A program made the position numbers and the translations under genes. From NCBI RefSeq assembly GCF_023208015.1, contig NZ_CP051627.1:1426001-1490000 (forward strand): a DNA stretch of 64,000 bases, given 5' to 3'. The notes beneath the pieces are model-generated. The model made no database searches, was not told where the DNA came from, and saw only the letters and a list, made by a program, of their open reading frames with translations. The DNA comes from Thermobifida alba. Lineage in GTDB: Bacteria > Actinomycetota > Actinomycetes > Streptosporangiales > Streptosporangiaceae. Below, piece by piece: positions 19,890 through 27,679 of the stretch; the first letter of the stretch is position 1, and each line of letters begins with the position of its first letter.

Positions 19890-20262
19890 GAACGCCCCTG
19901 GGGGTCGACAGCGCGCGTAGACCACGGCGGGGCCGTCTCTGTGCGGGGTGAGGGTGACGGTGCCCGAAGCGCCGGGGTGTCCGGGACGGGCGAAGCGGTG
20001 CAGGAGTCGTCGTCGAGGCTGCAGTAGTGGGTTTCGGTGTCCCCTGTCGACGCTGGAGAAGGTGAACTCCCCGGGCTGGTCGGGCTCGCCGTGGAACCGC
20101 TCGTCGTCGGGGTGGTCACTGCTGCGCGTGGTGTCGCCCCGCACTCCGGGGGGTGCTTCGGGCCCGTATCGTCGTCGGCTGCCGCCGGGACCGCCCACAG
20201 CAGTCCCGCCGCCACACCGCCAGTACTCCCGTGCTCATACCGCGCAGCACACCATCCTCCTG
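19890..20262 (-). pseudogene. Decayed second copy of the LamG protein gene
   Basis: Minus-strand frames contain GGVAAGLLWAVPAAADDD, matching the signal peptide of the neighbouring gene, followed at once by HPDDERFHGEPDQPGEFTFS, YCSLDDDSC and SGTVTLTPHRDGPAVVYAR, matching the Ig-like segment (YPDDEQFHGSPGQPGEFTFS). About 600 codons between these parts are missing and the frame shifts several times. Upstream DNA is duplicated too: the stretch around 20300-20450 resembles 19440-19590. A tandem duplication followed by decay explains this. Confidence 0.7.
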
Positions 20263-20459
20263 ATCCGGCACGCGCCAACTCCGCCGGATCCGGGTGGTCC
20301 GGCAAAGGGTTGTCGTACCGGGTGAAACCAGCCGGGCCGAGATCACGTGTAAACCGAACCCGACGACGCGGGAGGCGCTCATACCGTCGGGGCGTCACCG
20401 GAGCCGCGCGAGCTTTCTTTTTTCGTGGTCGTCAACCCCGAAAAACGGCCGCTTCCAGC

Positions 20460-21090
20460 CACGCTTCGGCCCTGGTCTTCGGGACTTCGTCCCCGTTTCC
20501 GTGGGAGTGTCCTGTCGTTTTGAGGTGCCGCTCAGGTCGGTGAGGGCCAACCTGGATACTGCGGGCCGGCTGCTCGGTCCAGGCCCCCGCAGGGGCGGGG
20601 TGGCGGTGTCGCGCCGCGTGTTCCTGGGCGGGCTCTTCTCGTTCAGGGGGCGGCAGGTCGTACGTCGGCTGCGGTGTTCTCCCGTGGCGGGGCGGCGTAC
20701 TCGTCTGGGTGGTGCCGGTCCTTCGGGTTTCGCGTAGCGGGTTGCCAGGAGCTCACCGCAGGCTTGGCCGTGTTCGTGCTCGTCAGTGCCCGGGGGCGCA
20801 TGGCTGTGCCGTTCATTCCCATGGTTCTCGCCGCTGCCGGGAAGCGGGTCGTGGAGGAGTGGGAAGAGAAGTTCCGAATCATGCTTTCCGTCTGAAAAAT
20901 CCGACAAGGAAAGCGATCGGCACACAGGCTCCCCCAAGACAACCCGCTCTTTTATTCAGCTTTTACAGATGTGACGGAAACCGTGACCACAACCATCATT
21001 GATTCGTGACACGAAGACCCTTCACACCACCCCGCAGGGTTCTATTGTGGGAGATATAAAAGATTTCCCTCCCATGAACGGAGATCCTCC
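20460..21090. other. Intergenic stretch upstream of lsr2
   Basis: No supported gene. The right part (20895-21090) is AT-rich for this genome and should hold the lsr2 promoter; GTGGGAGATATAAAAG around 21046 is a candidate core, without a clear -35 box. Confidence 0.35.
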
Positions 21091-21091
21091 C

Positions 21092-21421
21092 GTGGCCCAA
21101 AAAGTCCAGGTTCTTCTCATCGACGACATCGACGGCGGCCAGGCAGAACAGACCGTCTCCTTCTCCCTGGACGGCTCCGTCTACGAGATCGACCTCAACA
21201 ATGCCAACGCGGCCCGGCTCCGTGAGGCGCTCGCCCCGTTCGTCACCGCCGCCCGCAAGGCCCCCGTCCGGCGTTCCGCGGCCCTCACCGCCAAGTCCCT
21301 CCCCCACAAGGACCGCACCGCCCGGATCCGGGCCTGGGCCAAAGCCCACGGCAAGCAGGTCAACGACCGGGGCCGCCTTCCTCAGGAGATCATCGACGCC
21401 TACCACGCTGCCCAGGGATGA
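21092..21421 (+). CDS. lsr2: Lsr2-family nucleoid-associated silencer
   Basis: A 109-residue Lsr2. The N-terminal dimerisation domain begins AQKVQVLLIDDIDGGQAEQT and the C-terminal DNA-binding domain contains IRAWAKAHGKQVNDRGRLPQ with the RGR minor-groove hook. GTG at 21092 is chosen because it gives the canonical M-A-Q-K start and has GGAG eight bases upstream. Lsr2 bridges AT-rich foreign DNA and silences it. Here it lies between the toxin locus and CRISPR arrays, but such genes often exist in several copies, so this may be an accessory paralogue. Confidence 0.93.
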   Translation: MAQKVQVLLIDDIDGGQAEQTVSFSLDGSVYEIDLNNANAARLREALAPFVTAARKAPVRRSAALTAKSLPHKDRTARIRAWAKAHGKQVNDRGRLPQEIIDAYHAAQG

Positions 21422-22023
21422 CCGGCCCGCCCCCCGCCGTGGGGACGCGGGTCCCCTCGTTCTTTTCCTGACACGGGTGGGCCGACGGCGAGCCGGGGGG
21501 CGCTGTTTCCGCAGCGGCGTGTCCGACGCGAAGACGCCCTCCCGATGCCGTTGGCCCGTCCCCGGCGTCTCTGTCTCCCCGCGGAGCTCGGGGAGGGGCG
21601 GTTCTCGCCGTTCTCCTCCGCCTGCGGACACCCCCGGGCTTCTGTGCGGAGGTTCGCACGGTCAGGCCAACGGGATCGGCCCGCTCTCCCCCAGCGTCAC
21701 ACCCTGCACAGGAGTCTCCCCTTCTCCCCAGACCGGAGAGCAAGGGCCCCGAACGCTTTCGCCTCCCGGCGCACTCGGGCTGTGCCCCGCAGCCAACTCC
21801 CTCTTCCGGGATGCCGTCCAGCGGCTGTTGAGCACCGGAGCCCTGCCAAAAGCACCTGCGGCACGCGCCCCCGAGTCCCGCATGCCCCTGCCCCCGGGGC
21901 CTCCAGCCGGAAGAGGCGGGAACGGGTGCCGGTGAAGTCCTCGTGGGAGCAGGACACGGCCGTGCTCTCCCCATACGATCGGTCACCTCGACAGCGGCCA
22001 CCCGATCCTGGCGGAGGCATCCC
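21422..22023. other. 600 bp with no gene
   Basis: Open frames on both strands here have random composition. GC-rich inverted repeats just after lsr2 (around 21425-21500) may act as a terminator, but no clear stem with a T-run is seen. Confidence 0.35.
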
Positions 22024-22566
22024 ATGGCCAAGCTGCAGTACCAGTGCACCATGTCGTTGGACGGCTTCATCGCCGGACCGGGCGGGGACATGTCCTGGCT
22101 GGCCGCCCACCTCGGCCCCGATCCGACGGCCGAACGCATCATGCGGCAGACCGGTGCCCTGCTGGTGGGCAGGCGCACCTTCGGCGGCGACGACCCCTAC
22201 AAAGGCACCGAGCACGAGGGCGAACCCTACGGCGGCGGCTGGGACGGACCCCAGTTCGTCCTCACCCACCACGTACCCGACGCCCCGGTCCCCGGTGTCA
22301 CCTTCGTCACCGACCTGGACAGTGCCGTCACCGCAGCCAAGGCGGCCGCGGGTCACCGCAACGTCGGCGTCCTGGGCGCCCAGGTGGCTGCCCAATGCCT
22401 CCGGGCGGGGCTGCTCGACGAGATCTACGTGTCCGTCGTGCCCGTCCTGCTGGGCGACGGCACCCGGCTGTTCGACCACCCGGGCGGCACCCGGATCCGA
22501 CTCGAACAGCTCGAACTCACCCAGACCCCCGGGGCCGCCACCTTCGTCTTCCGCGTCCTCCGCTGA
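22024..22566 (+). CDS. RibD C-terminal/dihydrofolate reductase-like protein
   Basis: A 180-residue NAD(P)H-dependent reductase-fold protein. It starts AKLQYQCTMSLDGFIAGPGG (the strand and SLDGFIAG motif of the RibD_C family), then GALLVGRRTFGG and near the C-terminus DEIYVSVVPVLLGDGTRLFD. ATG at 22024 is chosen because GGCGGAGG precedes it and it begins the conserved strand; the frame is open further upstream. The enzyme is a general accessory reductase, substrate unknown, and it stands alone. Confidence 0.88.
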   Translation: MAKLQYQCTMSLDGFIAGPGGDMSWLAAHLGPDPTAERIMRQTGALLVGRRTFGGDDPYKGTEHEGEPYGGGWDGPQFVLTHHVPDAPVPGVTFVTDLDSAVTAAKAAAGHRNVGVLGAQVAAQCLRAGLLDEIYVSVVPVLLGDGTRLFDHPGGTRIRLEQLELTQTPGAATFVFRVLR

Positions 22567-22837
22567 CGTGGACGGGGCCAGAGGGGTGGGAGCTCCCGCG
22601 GTCGTGGACCACGTGCCCCTCGGTGCCCGGTGCGCGGTGGACGGGCCGCTGACGCAAAGGGCGGTGTCCGTCGACACGTTCGTCCCCGGCGTCCACGACG
22701 CCACAGGGTGGCCGACCCATCGCCGTACCGGAGCGGGACGACCACTACTGCCCCTGCTCCCGGACCCGGGTGCCTGCGGTGGTGCCGCGGACATACCGCC
22801 CCTCCCTGCGGGGGTAAGCATCTCACCGCGGGACCGG

Positions 22838-23974
22838 CTACTCGTGTCCCACCAGCACCTTCCACGAACCGCGGCGCAGCACCATCCGCCCGTCGGGGGC
22901 GACCAGCACCGACGCGCCCCGCACGGGCAACTCCCCGCACCGCACCCAGGAGTCCCGCACGTGATCCAACAGGTCCCACAGGCGGCGCGGGCCGCCCTGC
23001 CGCACCGCCGGTGACTGATCACCCCACGCTTCGGCGCGGGCCCATGACCCGTCCGGGTGCGCCATCACCATGACCCGCCGGTTCCCGTCCACCGAGTACC
23101 GGTGTCGTATCCCCGGGGCGAGCAGCGCCATCATGGACTGCACGTCCCACGCCTGTTCGACGTCGAGCACCGGGTACCGGCCAGTCTCACAAATCCCCGA
23201 TGCGGTGGCCGCCGCTGCCCAGTCCACGCCGTCGTCGGGGTGCCCACCCCCGGAGTGGGCGGGCATGAACCCGGCCCGGTCCCAGGTGGTGCGGCCGCGC
23301 AGGGTCCCGTCCTCCTGTTTGGTGGCGACCACGATCATGCTCGTGTCGGCGAGTGTGGCCACCACCCGGCCACCGGTTCGCAGCGCCCTGATCCATGCGG
23401 GGGGAATCCTCGGCATACCCACGGTCGCGACGATCCGGTCGTAGCCGCCGCGCGGCAACTCCTCCCCGAGTGCGTTGCAGCGGTAGATAGCGGGGCGCAG
23501 GCCGACGGCGGCCAGCCGGGCGGCCGCCGCGTCCACCAGGTACTCGTCGACGTCGACCGACACCACCTGGTCGGCGCCGAACCGGTGGGCGAGCAGGCCG
23601 GTGCCGTATCCGGAGCCGGTGCCGACGTCCAGCACGCGCATGCCCGGTGCGATGAGCGCGTGCTCGTACATGCGGACGGTCAGACCGGGCATGGTCGCCG
23701 ACGACGTGGGCCGGCCGTGCACGGTCTGACCGGGCGTCGCGTGGTCGGCGTGCAGCCTCCCCACCCGGGTGACGAGACTGCGATCCGCGTAGGCCGCCTC
23801 GGCCCATGCCTGCGGGTCGTCGACACCGCGCCGCACCCGCCACCCGTGACCGTCCCGCTCGAACCAGGCGGGTACCAGTGCCTGCCTGGGCACGTGCAGC
23901 ACCGCGTCACGCCACGCCGACCCGGACGGTGTCACCTGGTCGGCCAGCATGGTCGTGTGCTCCTGCCAGTCCAT
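22838..23974 (-). CDS. PCMT-like SAM methyltransferase, graspetide-maturation type
   Basis: A 378-residue methyltransferase. The N-terminal segment (WRDAVLHVPRQALVPAWFER) and the HGRPTSSATMPGLTVRMYEH loop are followed by motif I VLDVGTGSGYGTGLLAHRFG, an acidic V-S-V-D-V-D motif II and YDRIVATVGM. This order matches protein-L-isoaspartate methyltransferases, and the N-terminus most resembles the methyltransferases of ATP-grasp peptide (graspetide) systems. A 150-residue C-terminal extension of unknown role follows. No ATP-grasp ligase or precursor peptide lies within several kilobases, so it is solitary. The start ATG has GGGGAGG just upstream. Confidence 0.7.
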   Translation of the reverse strand: MDWQEHTTMLADQVTPSGSAWRDAVLHVPRQALVPAWFERDGHGWRVRRGVDDPQAWAEAAYADRSLVTRVGRLHADHATPGQTVHGRPTSSATMPGLTVRMYEHALIAPGMRVLDVGTGSGYGTGLLAHRFGADQVVSVDVDEYLVDAAAARLAAVGLRPAIYRCNALGEELPRGGYDRIVATVGMPRIPPAWIRALRTGGRVVATLADTSMIVVATKQEDGTLRGRTTWDRAGFMPAHSGGGHPDDGVDWAAAATASGICETGRYPVLDVEQAWDVQSMMALLAPGIRHRYSVDGNRRVMVMAHPDGSWARAEAWGDQSPAVRQGGPRRLWDLLDHVRDSWVRCGELPVRGASVLVAPDGRMVLRRGSWKVLVGHE

Positions 23975-24367
23975 CCGGCCTCCCCGGTCAGATCAGCGGC
24001 TTCTCCCCATGAGCCTGCCTCTCCGACCGATGCGCCGGGGCGCAGTTGTCGGAATCCGGCGAGGGCGAGCCGGACGACACGCCCGAGTCCCACGCACGCG
24101 GGGCCGGGGCGGCGTCGCCCCGGCGGGGACACCACCACCGGTGGATCCACGGTCGTCCCGGGGCACGTCCGGCGCACCGTTCACGCGCCGGTGCCCGGCG
24201 ACGTCGCGCACCGGTGGCGCCTCCTCGGCCGGGTCAGTCGCTCAACACGGTGCAGCCCTCGTCTCCACCGGCCCCGGTCGACGTTCCGCCTGTCCCGGCC
24301 TGCTGGAGCAGCAGCATCCACCCCGCTCCTTCTCATCAGGCCAGAAACCGTCCGGAATCCTCGAAGT

Positions 24368-25108
24368 TCACAGCAGTCCGACCAGGAGCCAGGCCGGGGT
24401 CGTGCCGAGCGCCCCCCAACGGATGACCTCCTCGACAGGGCTCTCCCGGCCCGTGCGGAACCGCAGCGGCGCACCAACCATCCGCCACCGTGCACCCCGT
24501 ACCCGCAGCGGCCAGGCCAGGGGGACTCCCGCCACCGTCAACGCGTCCCCGAGCACGTGCACCACCATCCCCAAGGCCACCATGCCCGCGACCACCAGCG
24601 GTCCCACCCCGAACCCGAACACCCCGATCGTCAACAACAGCGCGGCACCGCTCGCCTCGGCCCACCTCATCCGCCGATCTTTCCAGCACGCCACCAGGCC
24701 GCGCACAGCCAACGAGAACACGACCCACACGACAAGGGCCAGGGCAGGCCACCACAGTCCGGCCGCGGCCACCGCAGCCCCACAGGCGACCGCTGCGGGA
24801 ACCGTGTGCGACAGGTGCCGGTGCGTCCCGTCAGCGTCCCGACCGCCCCGATCCTGCGGTGTCCGCGTCGCCCGCCACACCACCGACGACAGGGCACGCA
24901 CCCCCCGAGAGGCCGCGGCTGACACCGGCCCCTGGGACAGGGTCGCCGTCGAGGTCGGATGGTCGAGGTCGGGCAGCAGGGCCGCACCCGCGCACACCAT
25001 CCCACCGAACGCCACATCAGCAAACCCGATCGGAGCGCCGGCCCACGACAACCCGGCCAACACGGCAGCGCCCGCAGCCACACCAGTGGCAGCGTGAGAT
25101 GAACCCAT
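24368..25108 (-). CDS. YdjM/DUF457-type membrane-bound metal-dependent hydrolase
   Basis: A 246-residue membrane protein that begins GSSHAATGVAAGAAVLAGLS. It has the metal-binding signatures LLPDLDHP and HRHLSHT plus several hydrophobic helices (VACGAAVAAAGLWWPALALV and following) and HVLGDALTVAGV, the pattern of the LexA-regulated YdjM family. ATG at 25108 is preferred over a longer frame because it sits at the conserved N-terminal His. The substrate is unknown. It is the last gene before the leader of array 2. Confidence 0.85.
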   Translation of the reverse strand: MGSSHAATGVAAGAAVLAGLSWAGAPIGFADVAFGGMVCAGAALLPDLDHPTSTATLSQGPVSAAASRGVRALSSVVWRATRTPQDRGGRDADGTHRHLSHTVPAAVACGAAVAAAGLWWPALALVVWVVFSLAVRGLVACWKDRRMRWAEASGAALLLTIGVFGFGVGPLVVAGMVALGMVVHVLGDALTVAGVPLAWPLRVRGARWRMVGAPLRFRTGRESPVEEVIRWGALGTTPAWLLVGLL

Positions 25109-25699
25109 CACCGGAGGACTCCACGAGGGGGAAGAAGGAACAGGAGAGCGAAGGAGGAAGCGGCCGAAACCAGACGTACCCGGATCAGTCGGCCCCAGGA
25201 GAACAATGGCCGAAGGTGGCCACAACCGGGCGCTTTCTCCCCGCTCCCCCACGACAGGGCCCGGGGCAGGGGTTCCGAGAGCCCGTTCCAGGGGGTTTCG
25301 ACCGTGGGGACTCCACGCCGCATCAGCAGCTCAGGGGGACTACCGGAGCAGTTTTCTCCGCCGGTGCCCGGTGGAGCCGCACAAAGTGTTCCGTATCTCC
25401 TCAGGAGCGCGGTCCCCGGCCCTGACATGCCGCATGGCCTCCTCGGGAATCGGCTTCTCACCGCCCTCGCCCTGCGACGGGGAAGACAACCGAATGATGC
25501 TGGGGCACCGTCCTTGTCCCGACAGGAGCGCCCGGCCCCACATGGTGAGCCCCGCACCCAACGGAGCGCTGTGCCCCCACCTGCGGGGTCGTGCTCGGGC
25601 GTGTTTTCTGCCCCATTCTGCTGTCTCGGTACGCGCAGAACGTAGCGAGCAAACCGCCGCGAGCGGGGCGCTTTCGCGAAAATGGCCTAAAGTGGTGCC
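25109..25699. other. Gene-free stretch before CRISPR array 2 leader
   Basis: No coding sequence is supported; frames are short or shadow-like. An uninterrupted 590 bp without genes precedes the array leader. Confidence 0.4.
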
Positions 25700-25767
25700 A
25701 GGGAGAAGGCTGCCCGCAGAATAGGTAACGCGGAGATAACGCGCCACAAAGTCGCAGGTCAGCTTCT
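25700..25767 (+). promoter_or_regulatory. Leader of CRISPR array 2
   Basis: The stretch contains GGTAACGCGGAGATAACG (about 25726-25743), also present in the leader of array 4, and AAAGTCGCAGGTC ending seven bases before the first repeat, shared with arrays 1 and 4. The two conserved blocks at constant distance from the repeat are the likely integration and transcription signals. Confidence 0.75.
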
Positions 25768-27679
25768 GTGAGCCCCACGCACGTGGGGATGGACCGGTGT
25801 GGTGCTCCAACCGCGCCAAGGGCAAGGAGTGAGCCCCACGCACGTGGGGATGGACCCACGGGGCGCCCGGCGGCCAGAGCGGCCGCGATGTGAGCCCCAC
25901 GCACGTGGGGATGGACCGTCGCCGAGGTGGTGGCCTGCGAGGTAGGCCACGTGAGCCCCACGCACGTGGGGATGGACCGCCGTGGCAGCACGGCCAGCAG
26001 CGCGCCGAGGAGTGAGCCCCACGCACGTGGGGATGGACCTCTGTCAGCGTCCTGTGGGCGCTCTCCGATCAGGTGAGCCCCACGCACGTGGGGATGGACC
26101 GGCGGCCAGCGCACCGGCCCGCCTGCTGGCCCGGTGAGCCCCACGCACGTGGGGATGGACCGCAGCCCAGGCGCTTCACACACCTGGGCTGTCGGTGAGC
26201 CCCACGCACGTGGGGATGGACCAGCGGAACCCATGCCGAAACCCATGCCGGAACCCGTGAGCCCCACGCACGTGGGGATGGACCGCCCGGCTGCGCCGGG
26301 TGGCAGACCCCGCGTCGGTGAGCCCCACGCACGTGGGGATGGACCGAATCATCGCATGAACCGAGGCATTTGGATCCTGTGAGCCCCACGCACGTGGGGA
26401 TGGACCGGAGCGGGGGTGTTGAATGATGGAGCCAGTACAGTGAGCCCCACGCACGTGGGGATGGACCGCGGAGAATCTCCCCGCCACCCTTGGCGTTCTG
26501 TGAGCCCCACGCACGTGGGGATGGACCTTTTCCCGGCCCAGTCCGGCGGCCCACCCACCAGTGAGCCCCACGCACGTGGGGATGGACCGCCCCCGCCACG
26601 CTGGTGGCGGGGGCCTCGGTTGTGAGCCCCACGCACGTGGGGATGGACCGACCCCCCGCGAGGAGCTGCACGCGGAGAACACGTGAGCCCCACGCACGTG
26701 GGGATGGACCGGATGTCGCCGGGTTGGCGGGTGGAGACCCGCGGTGAGCCCCACGCACGTGGGGATGGACCGCGCGCGGACCCCACGTTGCAAGAGACGT
26801 ATCTGTGAGCCCCACGCACGTGGGGATGGACCGCTAGGTTTGTGGCAACAGCGGGGAACAAGCCCGTGAGCCCCACGCACGTGGGGATGGACCTGCGCCG
26901 ACTGGCTACGCGACTGGCTACGCGACGTGAGCCCCACGCACGTGGGGATGGACCGGGTGCGAGGATCCGCCAACAGGCCAGGAGCGTGTGAGCCCCACGC
27001 ACGTGGGGATGGACCGCCGATTCGGGTGGCGAGTACACCTCCAGCGCGGTGAGCCCCACGCACGTGGGGATGGACCGCCGAACATAGGATGGTGTCTCCT
27101 CTATCTGTAGTGAGCCCCACGCACGTGGGGATGGACCGGGCCGGGAGCGTCTGTTCGTTCCGGTCGACACGTGAGCCCCACGCACGTGGGGATGGACCGC
27201 AGGAGGGCTAGGGCTGACATGGCGGCACCGGGTGAGCCCCACGCACGTGGGGATGGACCGAACGTTGGGCTTTCAAGCCCGTGCGGGTCGACGTGAGCCC
27301 CACGCACGTGGGGATGGACCGTTGCTCGAGGTAGTGCACCGCATTGAAAAATCGTGAGCCCCACGCACGTGGGGATGGACCTCTGGAACTGGTCCTACTC
27401 CCAGGAAGGAGAGCGTGAGCCCCACGCACGTGGGGATGGACCGGCCCTGTACTGGCCGGGCGCCGACCACCCCGTGTGAGCCCCACGCACGTGGGGATGG
27501 ACCGAGCCACTACAGCTCCTGGCGGCAGAGCGGCATGTGAGCCCCACGCACGTGGGGATGGACCGGAACAGGGAACAGGGAACAGGGAATGTGAGCCCCA
27601 CGCACGTGGGGATGGACCGTTCGGCGGAATGTCCGCCGGGATGGCCGCCTCGTGAGCCCCACGCACGTGGGGATGGACC
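25768..27679 (+). CRISPR. CRISPR array 2, type I-E repeat family B, 32 repeats
   Basis: There are 32 repeats of 28 bp, GTGAGCCCCACG...CGTGGGGATGGACC, and 31 spacers, mostly 33 bp. crRNAs are read rightward; the leader is on the left. In 25 of 31 spacers the first base is G, consistent with a PAM ending in G. Unusual units: a 26-bp spacer (27565-27590) made of GGAACAG tandem repeats, and spacers with internal direct repeats near 26230 and 26900. The last repeat (27652-27679) is perfect, which is atypical for an array end; it is followed directly by ICE DNA. Confidence 0.97.

Noticed and set aside
20643-20942. A 99-codon minus-strand frame with mixed polar sequence
   Set aside because: Poor codon bias, no start signal and no recognisable family.
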